Of a stretch of 64,000 nucleotides of DNA, positions 34,034 to 54,165 are shown piece by piece; position 1 is the first letter of the stretch, and each line of letters begins with the position of its first letter. Under the pieces are notes generated by a model. That model did no database searches. It was not told the DNA's origin and saw only the letters and a list, made by a program, of their open reading frames with translations. Both the position numbers and the translations under genes were made by a program. The DNA is from Lumbricus rubellus (taxonomy: Eukaryota; Annelida; Clitellata; Crassiclitellata; Lumbricidae), in assembly GCA_945859605.1 (NCBI GenBank), contig OX243828.1, positions 25,361,397 through 25,425,396 of the forward strand, in the 5' to 3' direction.

Positions 34034-34204
34034 CAGTACGAGCTATAATTATATGCTAAACTCCCCATGCACTGCAGCATTGCCAGGTTTATTAACAGAC
34101 AGACACTCATGCACGGTTGCACACTCAGTCGCAGACCAAAAGATATCTTTCCCCGATCTGAGTGGCATACAGCATCGCTTGCAACGTCTCTGAGTCGCTC
34201 TTAT

Positions 34205-34205
<1 letters not shown>

Positions 34206-34248
<43 letters not shown>

Positions 34249-34817
34249 GGCAGACAGACAGAGATAGGGAGAGAGAGAAAGAGAGACACGCACACACAAA
34301 GAGGCAATCAGACATACTCTACTTAACACAGACATGTACAGGGATAAAGACAAACAGACAAAAACAGACAGACAAACAGACAGACAAACAGACAGACAAA
34401 CAGACAAAAACAGACAGACAAACAGACAGACAAACAGACAGACAAACAGACAGACAAACAGACAGACAAACAGACAGACAAACAGACAGACAAACAGACA
34501 AAAACAGACAGACAAACAGACAGACAAACAGACAGACAAACAGACAGACAAACAGACAAAAACAGACAGACAAACAGACAGACAAACAGACAGACAAACA
34601 GACAGACAAACAGACAGACAAACAGACAGACAAACAGACAGACAAACAGACAGACAAACAGACAGACAAACAGACAGACAAACAGACAGAAACGAGAATA
34701 TCTTTACTCGCTCGCTATATACTTGCTACGCGATAAGACAGAGAAACAGACAGACAGAGAGAGCAGACAGACAAATAGACAGACAGAGAGAGAGCAGACA
34801 GACAGACAGACAGACAT
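34206..34817. repeat. CAGA/GACAAACA array
   Basis: A CAGA run (34206-34262), then about 370 bp dominated by a 12-bp higher-order unit CAGACAGACAAA, then more CAGA. Further short runs at 34893-34975. All long ORFs here are repeat translations. Confidence 0.97.
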
Positions 34818-34975
34818 AAATTATATATACAGACATAAACCAGAGAATATACATGTATTTGCAATCTTGCATGCTATCTACTTGCTGCGCGTTTAGTTAA
34901 GCAGGCAGACAGACAGACGGACAGACAGGCGGACAGACAGACAAAGACAGAGACGGAGAGACAGACAGACAGAGT

Positions 34976-36473
34976 ATCTACCTGCTATATACTTGTAGCG
35001 TGATTAGGTAAGCAGTTAATTCAAAAATACACGAACGCCAATCACATTTGGATAATATATAATTCTCTTGTCAGATAGAGGTCCATACGTCATAATAATA
35101 ATCCATGACACATGTACATCAACATCAGTTGCCCAACCTAGAAACGCAAACCAAATATTTAGAAGTCTGCCGAAAATCTCCTCTGTAGATTATCGTTTTA
35201 TTGCGGCAATGGCTCTGGCCACCTGTTGAGGCGGGTAGGTACTAATGGTCGATAAAGAATTTATACTCATACAGTCAAGGCTTTCTTTGTTTCTGATGGT
35301 ATATGGGTCGAGGTTTGAATCGGAAATATGTATTGTATCATACTGTATGTATTGTAGGCCTACATGTGTGTAATTATGTATTGTATCTATAAATTTATAC
35401 AGAGCTCCACCACACAGTATAGGCATACACACGGATCAGAGGTGGTACCATTTCAATAAACCCAGAGAAAAGAAAGTAGTTTTGAACTTTTGAGGCAGCA
35501 GCAAGATGTGCTGAAGAGAAGATGCTGAAGTCGGTAGGCGGATGAGGTCACGTAGTCTAGATAGCCTACTTGAGCGCTATAATTTTATAGGCTATAGAGA
35601 AAGATCAGTAAATTAAAGTAATATCCTTGAGTTGAATCCGAGCAAGATGGGAGCCAGTGACGGCGATAAAACACGAAAGAAGACATCATGTGGGACGAGC
35701 GAGAAAGTCTGGCAGCTGGGCTTTTAAAGAGCGTATAGGCTATTATGAAAATGTCTAAAGCGTTTTTTATAGCCTACGTGAATGACATTTACACAATTAT
35801 AGCGTATTTAGATGTCTTAAGATAATGCTGAATTATTGTGCGCATTGTGAATATTCAATGCTTTGTCTCAATCATTCAATGCAAAAACGCTTTCGATGCA
35901 GCGGTGTATGAAATTGGAAACATGAGATGTTAGTACATTAAACATCTACAGATGTGACTTAAATTGCCTGATCCAAAGCAGATAATCGTATAGCGCAATA
36001 GTGTGAATTATCTTCGTTCACATTCGTTGGTGATTTGTTTGTTCATCTGCGTTCATAATATTTTGTGTTTAGTTTTCATTCGATCAGAGGCAGCCGTGCG
36101 GTAAAACGGGTAAATAGAATTTATATATAGCAGCAGTTTTAAGCGGAGATGTTAGATCGCTCTATAGCCTAATAGTTGTCCGTCTGCATGTGTCTCAGTC
36201 ACTGGCTGTGTCTCTGTCTATTATGGGTATGTATGGCTCGTTCTTTTCGCTCGTAAACTATAAATAATATCCTGCTGATCTTATAATAGCATTCAGATCT
36301 GTTTTTTTCTTCATGTAGCCTATATGTCTGTGAATTCTTTAGTTCAGAATGTCTAATTCCTCTTCACGTATAGCCTAGACCTACATTGTACGTCCCATTA
36401 TTCCCATAAACCTACTTTTACTCCATCTTTCAATATAATTTTTATGAGCTTATATGTACAGGGTTTAAAGTAT
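34976..36473. other. spacer, nothing recognised
   Basis: AT-rich. A TTGTAT-rich patch at 35320-35400 resembles a retroposon tail. No gene recognised. Confidence 0.5.
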
Positions 36474-36640
36474 ATGTGGGAACGCGTGGGAACGGTGTTC
36501 ACACTGCTCTCGGAATTCCTTGCTTGCGTTCCCACTGCTCAGCATGCACGGAACCGTGGTATATGACACATGCATGCTTTCCAATAAAACTCTACATGTG
36601 CGTTCCCACTGCTCTCCCATTCAACGTTCCCACTGCTCAA
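36474..36640. repeat. dispersed 13-mer GTTCCCACTGCTC repeats
   Basis: Perfect copies at 36528, 36602 and 36626, a variant at 36497, and the inverted core GTGGGAACG twice at 36476-36494. Origin unknown. Confidence 0.6.
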
Positions 36641-37600
36641 CAAACCACATTAGGGCCTAACCACCCGTTACCACCGTATAATGCTATATCTCGTATGGTA
36701 TCTCCTTCTCATTGAGTCATTCTTCTTCATTCATCCATTATTATATTCCATGATGTATTCTTTGTTTTTTCTCTTTACTTCATTAGCCTTTCAGTGATTC
36801 ATACACTTTTATCATTTATTCGTTCACTATTTTGTTCGTTCATTCATTCGCCAATAGTTTTCTTTCCATCATTTCTTACTTTCATCCTATACCTTTAGCT
36901 AAGTATCTTCCTTCCTTCCTCATATCTTTGATCCTATTTTTCTTTCTTTTTAATTAATCCATCCACATATTGCTTTCCCGTTCTCTCCCTTTCCCACTGC
37001 AGTTTTTATCTTTTTTGTGCCTCCATAGCCTATTCATCCGAGCGTAAGTTTCTCACATAAATTACCCAAATGGTTCGTATCCACGTAATAAAGTCTTCCT
37101 TGCATATTATAATCCCTCGTGTGTGTTGGCTCGTCAACATATAACGCCGCAGACTATACACAAGATTGACTTTTACGTGTGTTGACCGGAGATCAGAGAA
37201 AAAAGCGTTGATTGTATAACGGTCGGTCGGTGTTCATTATGGTTCCCAGCGGGATTTAATGAGCCATGAAATCAAAAGTATTGAAATGACTTACCAGTAA
37301 TATCTATATCGTTGTCATTTATGGCAGAATGTTCCCTCTATAGTCACGTCGTTGCCTTTACATGACGTTCCTCTATCACCGTGTTAGCTGGACTGCCTGT
37401 CTACCTGTCTGCCCATACCTGTCTGTCGATGTGTCCGCTGATAGGCCTGGTTGTTAAGGAAAGTATACAGTAAATCAGAAATAAGGAGAGAATAAAAAGA
37501 AATGGCGAAAGACGTCTTGTGAGAGAGAGATGAAGATTGAAGCGAAAGACACGTACAAACACAAAAACATGGGAAACATGCAGATGGAACATGACAAAGA
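36641..37600. other. pyrimidine-rich spacer
   Basis: Many diverged TTCATT and CTTCCTTC words at 36715-36960; no gene. Confidence 0.5.
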
Positions 37601-38460
37601 CGTATACATACATACATACATACATGCATGCATGCATGCATGTATGCATACATACATACATACATACATACATACATACATACATACATACATACATACA
37701 TACATACATACATACGTACGTACGTACGTACGTACGTACGTACGTACGTAGGTACGTACGTACGTACGTACGTACGTACGTACGTACACACACACACCAC
37801 ACACACACACATACATACATACATACATACATACATACATACATACATACATACATACATACATACATACATACATACATACATACATACATACATACAT
37901 ACATACATACATACATACATACATACATACATACATACATACATACATACATACATACATACATACATACATACATACATACATACATACATACATACAT
38001 ACATACATACATACATACATACATACATACATACATACATACATACATACATACGTACGTACGTACGTACGTACGTACGTACGTACGTACGTACGTACGT
38101 ACGTACGTACGTACGTACGTACGTAGGTACGTACGTACGTACGTACGTACGTACGTACACACACACACACCACACACACACACATACATACATACATACA
38201 TACATACATACATACATACATACATACATACATACATACATACATACATACATACATACATACATACATACATACATACATACATACATACATACATACA
38301 TACATACATACATACATACATACATACATACATACATACATACATACATACATACATACATACATACATACATACATACATACATACATACATACATACA
38401 TACATACATACATACATACATACATACATACATACATACATACATACATACATACATACA
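37601..38460. repeat. composite tetranucleotide array: ATAC, ACGT and AC blocks, tandemly duplicated
   Basis: Order: ATAC; ACGT (37713-37786) with one GG interruption at 37751; CA block with one CC interruption (37787-37810); ATAC (37811-38052); ACGT (38053-38157) with GG at 38126; CA with CC at 38170; ATAC (38184-38460). The matching interruptions about 374 bp apart show that a composite block was duplicated. The three 300+ codon ORFs on each strand are repeat translations. Confidence 0.97.
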
Positions 38461-39324
38461 TTTGGTGCAGCCGAACGAAAGGAGTGAAATGGAAGCTGCA
38501 GTGCTCGCATCTTTATCCAGAGGTCACGAGTTCAAATCTTTCCCGGCGCGATATGGGTATTTTGGGGTTGTCAAAAGACTCGTCAATGGGGAAGAAAGTT
38601 AGTCGAATTCTTAGATGGATTCAGCTCCTATTGCGTCTTGTGGTAAGGACCTTCGTACTTCTTGCTAAAGTTCATATAGGATACGCAGTACGCTCAGGTC
38701 ACTGTTCCTTTTTAATAAGCAATAATTATTGCCGTCTCTTGAATACCGATGGCCTACGTAAAGAAAAGATAACGCCTCTCTAAGCCCCACCCTTGTGGAA
38801 GCCACCAATCTTGACTCCGCCCATCTGAACCATCGTGTCTACCAACATAATTATATGGCTGTCTTGTAAATCATAATAATTATAAATTATATGTTACTAA
38901 TCGTTTGTGACATATTCTGACGTCTCAGGCCGCAAAGAATGCTGTCGATGTTTCGGACAGCTGTGCTAGAGGGAGGATCGAGATACATCATCGTCTGTAT
39001 TCTGCCAGTTCAAATCTGACTTTATCGTATCATAGCCTATGGATACTTTGTGCTTCTGGTATACAATGGGCTTTTAAATGGGGTCAGAGGTGAACGGTGG
39101 TTAAGAGATCAGTGTACATGTACATGTAGTTGAGTGAACGTTAAACGAGGAATCGCTTACCAGGGTACTGCTCTGGGAAAGCACACGGTGAAGTTATGTC
39201 AAATCTGATGAGGTCAAAATATTCATAATGGGGGTAAACAGTCAACTCCCACAGCTGAAGTTGTGGCAGATTGATTATGCGCAGTGGTTAGATGCTATAG
39301 GCTTATGAGGATCTGGTGTATCGT
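38461..39324. other. spacer with a tRNA-like B-box word
   Basis: GTCACGAGTTCAAATC near 38523 may be a decayed tRNA-like head; otherwise nothing recognised. Confidence 0.35.
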
Positions 39325-39432
39325 ATAATCGTAATTTCGAAACTTCTACAGCGCCCACAAACAAGAAGTCTCGGGAACGAGCTTATTCACAGGCGCTTAA
39401 TCAAAGCAAAATCGATAGGTATGGTGGGTCAA
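39325..39432 (-). mobile_element. retroposon 3'-end repeat (family C)
   Basis: The minus strand reads CTATCGATTTTGCTTTGATT, AAGCGCCTGTGAATAAGCTC and GGGCGCTGTAGAAGTTTCGA, then ATTACGAT. Strong match to 11918-12037 in the opposite orientation. Confidence 0.65.
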
Positions 39433-39764
39433 GATCCGGAGAGTCAGGCAGGCAGACAGATGGACGGGTAAGGTGGATGTTGTTTAAAGTTGAGATGACG
39501 AGGGATGTGAGGAGAAGAGGAGGAATCAGGATAGGATTTGTGAAAGAGCAAAGTTTTCCGCTTTGAGTGAAAGACCTGTGGGAGATAGCGAGAGGTGGAA
39601 TTTTGTCGTATAACTCAGACTGAAATCGAGGCCCTTTACCTCTCTTTGAAATATTATTCAGTTGAAGATTAAACGTTCAAAAGACAAGTGAAAAACGTAT
39701 ACAGACGCTTGAACTTCAATGGCTTGCGCTACGCAGCTATGCGGAATCATCGTACAGTCTAACC

Positions 39765-40612
39765 CAGTGCTGTCCAACGTGCGGCCCGCGGGCCGCATGC
39801 GGCCCGCGGAGTCATTTCAAGTGGCCCGCCAGAGCATGCTAAATTCTTGCACTGTGTGCAAATCGGAGTAAGATACAAAGTCTAGTCGAACTTAACGTTT
39901 TTTTTATAAGTTGGTGTTTGGAAAGCCACCAGAAAAGCCAATTCGACAGCTAATATCTTATTTATATCGGAGGTTAGGTTGCCGTAGTCTGTAAAAAGAC
40001 TGATAAACGACTTCGAGTTTTGAACAACTTTTATCCCTGTATATAGGCCTAAGCTTACTCAACTAAACTTCCCTCGCATACAGTCCATTTCTAGTCAGTA
40101 CCGGTGCTGTTTATGAGAAGTGCACAGCGTTTCAGCACGTCTGTAAGTATAGCCTAGGCCTACATGTAGCTGCAACAGTTCCTTTCGAGAGATTGTCCAT
40201 TTGGTGTCCTGGGGGTTGAAGGGAAACTATAGCTGTAGCCTATATCAATGAAAGTCCACAGAACCGATGAATGGCGTATTGGCGATATACTCACAGATGG
40301 GCGACGAAATGAGGTGCTGAGTTTGCCAAACGGTGGCTGAGCGACAAACTTAAAAACCAGCTGAGCGCGCGTAATAATTTCGGTGCTGATCTATATTTAG
40401 GCTAATCATGTCAAACGTGCCATGTGCAAGTTAATCGTGGTATGATAGGCCTGCACTGTTCAATTATAATAATTACACAATACAATAATTTCATAAAACA
40501 GTTGATAATCATGAGTAAATTTTGCCGTTGCTTTTGACCTTACTATTGCGGCCCTCGGCGTCAAGAATTAGGCTTTTGCGGCCCACGAGGCCAAAAAGGT
40601 TGGACAGCACTG
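39765..40612. mobile_element. hAT-type non-autonomous DNA transposon (848 bp)
   Basis: Perfect terminal inverted repeats CAGTGCTGTCCAAC and GTTGGACAGCACTG. The 8 bp flanking each end are identical (GTCTAACC at 39757-39764 and 40613-40620), the target duplication made by hAT transposases. GC-rich GCGGCCCGC palindromic sequence lies inside the left end and GCGGCCC words inside the right end. No transposase ORF, so it must have been mobilised in trans. Confidence 0.9.
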
Positions 40613-40620
40613 GTCTAACC

Positions 40621-41703
40621 TTTCTTTCTGAAACCATGTTAACTACATTCTTAGTAGCCTAGGACAAAAAGAACCACGTCTTCTGTTCATCCAAGGCATG
40701 CATATCTCGAAGCTGAGGTAAATTTTCAAGCGATTGCGTTATTTTTAAGAATGATGCATGACGCATGCGCGCTTGCTTCCTTGCTGGGTGGATTAATCCA
40801 GATTTGACGAGGGCTTTTGACAACAGAGGCCGTTACCCTCGAACAAAAATTAATTGGTTTGGCATAATACAGCTATAATAGTACTGTAGATTTCCTTGCT
40901 GGATTTCTTACGTCACCTCATATTGCGCGCATTACCTTAGGAAGTATTCGCTTGGATTATGACACAAGAAATTATATATAATATATATTATTCATAACTA
41001 GACAATTTGTGTTGTGTTCAACGAAGCAGTGTTAATATGTTAGGCATAAGCGTCAACCAAGTGAGAATCTAATGTCATTTTCATGCATGAAAATCTGACC
41101 ATTTCTTTCCACTTTCATCACAAACGTTAGAAAAAAAACGCTATAGCCATGCAACGTCCTTGGTCAAAGTAGACTAAGCTAGACTAATAATCTGCAACAA
41201 AAATCTAAATATTTAGAATCAGTCAGTTTTTCAGCTACGATGTCATTTAAGAGATTATTGAACTCGCTCTACAATAGATAGTTATGTCTGCAGATATAAA
41301 TAATAATAAGACTGTACGCCAGAAAAATAACGTTTATGAAGGTAGAACTTGGATTGCAACTGTAGAGAGTCTCCAAATGCCCTGTTTGAACAGAAAATTC
41401 AGCAAATGCATGACCTTGCGTAACCTAATAAGACGAAAATGTCTCATTTTTGACCGCAATGCCTTCATATGCCTCTCTCTCCATGTAAAGTTCAACAAAA
41501 TGTTCAGTGTCCTCTACCAGCGTTTTCTCGATCGCACGATTTTTAAGTCCGCTCACCAACAATGTCACTAATAAGCACTACTATAGGAAGGCGAGGCTTT
41601 TAAAAATATATACAAGCCTAGACCATGAAGATTGTTCACTCCATTGTGTTCATTATGTTAGGTGATAGAATGCCTTCATTCTGTGTCATCCATGATGGTC
41701 GCT
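40621..41703. other. spacer and 3' flank of tetraspanin A
   Basis: One plus-strand ORF of 95 codons (41284-41571) has no recognisable family; treated as chance. Confidence 0.4.
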
Positions 41704-41709
41704 TTTATT
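41704..41709 (-). terminator. candidate polyadenylation signal of tetraspanin A
   Basis: AATAAA on the minus strand, 66 nt after the stop codon. Confidence 0.5.
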
Positions 41710-41774
41710 TTGATTTTCTTCAGTTTGTCAGCTGCCGATCACTCTTAGTTTTCCTCAGCAAAGAAACATCTATC

Positions 41775-49716
<7,942 letters not shown>

Positions 49717-50619
49717 TTTGTTCTTTGGATTTCTCTGTCAGGAAAATCAACGAAAAACCGCAATTTTATTCACAGACGAAACAACGTTCGAAGTCTCCAC
49801 ACACAAACACAATGCGCATCTACTGCGACTTATTTTCCGTTTGCTGGCTATGCGATGTGTTGATGCGATATCGAAGCGGACAACTAGCTAGACAATTATA
49901 CGGTCCCACAGATAACGATCCGCTCTTATTCGACCACAGCCTTAAAGCTTAACCGGATAAAGAATGGCTATTGTGTGAGTTCGGTTCGCCTATGAAAACA
50001 CTTGCAAGCATGCATGTAGACTTAGAGATAAAGGAGAATGTTTGCTTATTATATATACGTCCATTATGGTAGTCCTCCCTCAGCTTCGACTCATACAACA
50101 CGCACGCCGTCTTCCAAAGTGTACTCAGAGATAATCATCAGCGAGATGATAAGGAGTGACGTACGATCATTGATGAAAACAGGTGCGTAAGAACTAAAAA
50201 TAGCTTCGTTATCTTCATCATAATTTATACCTGTGTGGAGATAACGACATCAGCACGATTTGCACAAAACCAGGTTTTAATGACACGTGACGTGACATCC
50301 GGCAAGGCGTGTGACGTGTCTCTGACGTCTAAATAAGCAAATAAAGTATGTCTCCACGTCAAAGCGAGTTTTAGTTGAAAGACTTAAGAAAAATTATAAT
50401 TGTGTAAGAAAGTCGACGATAGGCGGCCTAAATACCGGTACCACATTTGACGAGTAATATTTATTGAAGTGCATTGTGATTAGTAAACCTATATTTCTAG
50501 CAAGAGCGGTGATAACACTGTATACTTTAAAAACCGTGGTAAGATGGCGGTGACTCAGCGTCACAAGCTGCATATGGCTGTCGATGATGTTCGTCTTGCC
50601 ATGAATCGTGAATCATGAA
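49717..50619. other. 5' flank of tetraspanin A
   Basis: No TATA box clearly placed. Contains AAGATGGCGG at about 50543, a YY1-like word, and a run of GAATCAT at 50607-50630. Presumed promoter or 5' UTR region; the exact start of transcription is not visible. Confidence 0.35.
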
Positions 50620-51171
50620 TCATGAATCATGACCAATACAGTACTCACCAAGACGTTTCTCATGAAGGGTTGATGCACTTGGCTGAAGTACTTGGCCGAA
50701 AGCGTCGCATGGTCCAACGTCAAGATAGTCGACACAATACGAATACGGGATGGACAGCTTTCTTATTAATTTTTTGGTGTCACAGACCCACACAGTCCCC
50801 GGAATGCATGTATTCTCAGTCATGTATGCTGTGTCACCGTAAGACTCATTGGGCTTTTGTCTAATGCCTAGAGGGACTTGTCTTTTCTGGGAAGCGCATT
50901 GTTCCCTCGTAATCTGTAATATTCTTCGATATGTTTCATGTGTTGCTTTTGTCACGATTAACTGAACCTGTTGATTACTATTGTTTGACACTGTGTAGGG
51001 CCTTTTACTGGGATCAATAAATTGATTTGATATCATATTATATATGTTATAGGCTTCTACATGTTTGTGCAACATAGTTTTATTGTTAATACTTTTTGGC
51101 TGTGTTGAAAAAATTGTCGTTGAATAGTTAAGCGCGGCTACATCTTCGCCTATAACTTTAAAAGCAGTCAA
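50620..51171 (-). CDS. orphan ORF, 183 codons, with an embedded splice donor
   Basis: Longest unexplained minus-strand ORF in the spacer upstream of tetraspanin A. No domain, signal peptide or membrane segment recognised. At 50649 the minus strand reads CGTCTTG followed by GTGAGTACTG, an excellent splice donor, so the interval may contain an exon (coding, or 5' UTR of tetraspanin A, whose start codon lies below an AG at about 49739). It may equally be a chance ORF. Confidence 0.25.
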   Translation of the reverse strand: MTAFKVIGEDVAALNYSTTIFSTQPKSINNKTMLHKHVEAYNIYNMISNQFIDPSKRPYTVSNNSNQQVQLIVTKATHETYRRILQITREQCASQKRQVPLGIRQKPNESYGDTAYMTENTCIPGTVWVCDTKKLIRKLSIPYSYCVDYLDVGPCDAFGQVLQPSASTLHEKRLGEYCIGHDS

Positions 51172-51984
51172 CTATAAATTGAACTGCTTATCTGAAGTGG
51201 CTTTATAAATTAATTAACAATTGTTTAAAGCAATTACAAATAGGCCAATTAAGCAATGTCCATTTCGCTTGCTTGTCGTTTCGAGATAGGCCAAACCCGT
51301 CTGTCAAAAAAAATGATAGATCAATAATTATTGTGTTTCTATCAAGGAAGGGCGACTCTAGTTTGTGCTACACAGCAGAGCTGAATCATCCGGCGACACA
51401 GCCATGTACAGTTGTACGCACAATCATATGCAGTAGAGAAACTGACGATCCCCTTGTAAAAATCACCACAGCGTCCAACTGTACCAGGACGTCCTACCCT
51501 AGCCGTCATCTTGAAGAAACACAGCAACTCTCTGATGTCTTATCTCTCCGCTACTAAGCGCATCACCGTGATGCCGTGACAGTACGCTGGACTGTAGGGA
51601 GTTGTTACCACGACTATGTGAGTCTGATTCATTGGCAAACACTCTACGCATTCAAACCATAATGTGACCGTTAATAAACTTAATAGCCATTGTTTGATAT
51701 TGCCAGAGCTTCTTTTTACTCGCTGTGTTTATATAGCAGGTCTATTGGTAAAAAAATAGTTAGCCTAATCAATTATTGTGCTACATTAAAAAAGGGCGAT
51801 ATGTTACTGAAGCATCGCAATAGCGATTATGTGCATGGGTAACTGCCTGATAATGTTGTAATGTGTTGTATAGTCTACGCCTTTTCGGAGCCTCATATAT
51901 TGAACCTATGTAATAATAACCAAATATGGCATGGTTATATTATATAATATAAATTTATTTATTTGTTTATCTGTTTCTTCATTT
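51172..51984. other. spacer, nothing recognised
   Basis: Short overlapping ORFs only. Confidence 0.5.
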
Positions 51985-52085
51985 CTATAGCGCCCCTTCT
52001 AGCCGTAACTGCGCTGTGAATGCCTCTGAGTAGACTTCTTTGAAGGAGCGCTATATAAATTTTCAAAATGAATGAACGAATAATT
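51985..52085 (+). mobile_element. LINE family L 3' end with an inverted tail fragment
   Basis: GCCTCTGAGTAG, TTGAAGGAGCGCTATATAAA and a short AATGAATGAACGAAT tail on the plus strand, preceded by CTATAGCGCCCCTTCT, the same tail in reverse. Confidence 0.65.
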
Positions 52086-52721
52086 ATGATTGTAGATTTG
52101 TAGCATAATGCAATCAGGAAGTCACAATGCTATTAACATGACAACTAGCCAGTGATAAAAGATCCTAATCAATCTGATAAAACTGGACGACTGTTACCGT
52201 GAAGAGCTTACGTAGCCAATGCTCATTCTGATTGGTAATGATTTTATTTCACTTGCAGGGTTGTCTAATTGAAACCAGGTTTCTCTGTGAAACCCATGCA
52301 GAGACGATTTCGGAAGCAAGACTTCTTTTCAGAATTCCCATCCTTCCCATCCTTCATCGTATTCTTTTCGTAGATGACTCCCAATCGGATGACAATCACC
52401 TTTTCTACTATTTTTAGCTGCACAGAAGATAATTATATTCTACAACAGTTACTATACGCTGGTCCATTTAAAATTGGAAGTTGCTTATAGGCTATGGAGC
52501 TGCACGCTAAAGAAAACTCTGCGCGGAATTGTTGCTATGTGGGTTAAATGCATCTTTAACTTTAACGGACTCCACACTTTCGAAAGATTTCTCAGGCAGA
52601 AACGTTTCTTACTCTTTACAAAATATTTTTTAGTTTTCAACTTTTCAAATTCATTTACTAATCACTAATCAGGTTGTTTAGAGCGTTGTTTTCACGCACG
52701 TGCTCATGAGTAGGTCTGGGC
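52086..52721. other. spacer, nothing recognised
   Basis: Two short plus-strand ORFs (61 and 64 codons) without recognisable features. Confidence 0.5.
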
Positions 52722-53046
52722 CAGTGGTCTCAATCTTAAGTGATCGTGTCAGCCACATTTGGAAATTTACAATGGCACTCCGGCAATAACATAAAACTGT
52801 AGGCGTACCATGCACGTACAAATATTCATATAGAATTCTTTCATTACATCATGCAGTATACTGCAACAATGATATAATCCTGGCAAATTTACATAATATT
52901 ATATTAATATTATATTTCAGTAATGGTACTATATAATTATACAAAAATTGAAATCTCAAAGCCGCAATGATATGAAGTAAATCGATGGATAGCACATTTA
53001 GTGATACCTAAAACTTAATTTGTAGCACTTTGGACGTTAAGTAGGC

Positions 53047-53160
53047 CTATTATCACCTGACAGCCTTCAGCTCGAGGAGCTCTATCGACCGTCATGGCCA
53101 GCCTTCTCCACTCCGTTCTGTTCTGCGTTTCATCCCTCAGTTGTTCAAGATTCATCCCTG
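53047..53160 (-). pseudogene. LINE C-terminal fragment (same type as 44840-44959)
   Basis: Minus strand: MNLEQLRDETQNRTEWRRLA then MTVDRAPRAEG, the RTEWR..L....R.PRA.G ending of a LINE polyprotein. Confidence 0.7.
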
Positions 53161-53729
53161 TAATCTATTATAGTTAGTACCGTATAGCAAGTAGTCTCAA
53201 AGGTCATGATCCGATATAATAATTATTATGTGGTTAGCGCTACTCATCTTACACCATTTTCCGACTATACGAGACCATCAATGTTTGGTTTTATCTGCTT
53301 AGATACGGCCAATCGGAGTTTCAGCTTACAAATATTCACCTGTAATAACTGTAACGCAGGCCTTTCTCTAAAAGTTATTAATCCTCATTAATGAAAAAGC
53401 TGTTCGCGTTATGTGGGTATAGGCCTACTGTCAAACATTGATACGAGTGCTATGCGTGTTGCAGCCATGGCAGGCGCAGATTTTGGGATTTGTCTTGTGG
53501 TAGAACGGTGTAGAATTCCACTAACTCCATTGTAATTCCCCCTCATCATGGTTTCGCATTGAAGGTCCACTAACTCTCTTTCTGTAAGACTACATCTGCT
53601 GTTGCAGATTCATTGTTCACAGGAAAAGAAGTAGCAAAGTTGCAAACAGGTTCAAATGGCAAAAGAACTGCAAAATCGGTTTTTAACCGATTTCTTTCCT
53701 TAAAAAACAAAAACCATGTGGCTGTCGCG

Positions 53730-53957
53730 AGCCGCATTAATCAGGTCAACGGGCCGCATTAATCGGGTCAACGGGCCGCATTAATCGGGTCAACGGGCCG
53801 CATTAAACGGGTCAACGGACCGCATTAATCGGGTCAACGGGCCGCATTAATCGGGTCAACGGGCCGCATTAATCGGGTCAATGGGCCGCATTAATCGGGT
53901 CAACGGGCCGCATTAATCGGGTCAAAGGGTCCCATTAATCGGGTCAACGGGCCGCAT
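53730..53957. repeat. 22-bp minisatellite, about 10 copies
   Basis: Unit GGGCCGCATTAATCGGGTCAAC with a few substitutions. Confidence 0.96.
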
Positions 53958-53975
53958 GCTTGAAACCACTTTTCG

Positions 53976-54111
53976 AGGCCCATAGTTTGTTTGGGATTTT
54001 TGAGATTAGCCTATGGCTCGTGCGACGATAATCCTGTTTGATGGGCGTATTCGCGAAGACCATTGCGAAGACCATTGCTGTAGGCCTATAGCGCAGTATT
54101 GAATTTTGTTT

Positions 54112-54165
<54 letters not shown>

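Larger units (their letters stand above)
52722..53975. mobile_element. degraded hAT-like element
   Basis: The left end CAGTGGTCTCAATC resembles the right end read in reverse (AAGTGGTTTCAAGC). Right-hand GGGCCGCAT words recall the hAT element at 39765-40612. No matching target duplication. It carries a LINE fragment and a 22-bp minisatellite. Confidence 0.4.

Noticed and set aside
37384..38602. Several 316-369 codon ORFs on both strands
   Set aside because: They translate ATAC/ACGT microsatellite sequence in every frame; no protein-like composition.
53730..53957. Regular short repeats that could suggest a CRISPR array
   Set aside because: Units are contiguous 22-bp minisatellite copies without spacers, in an animal genome context.
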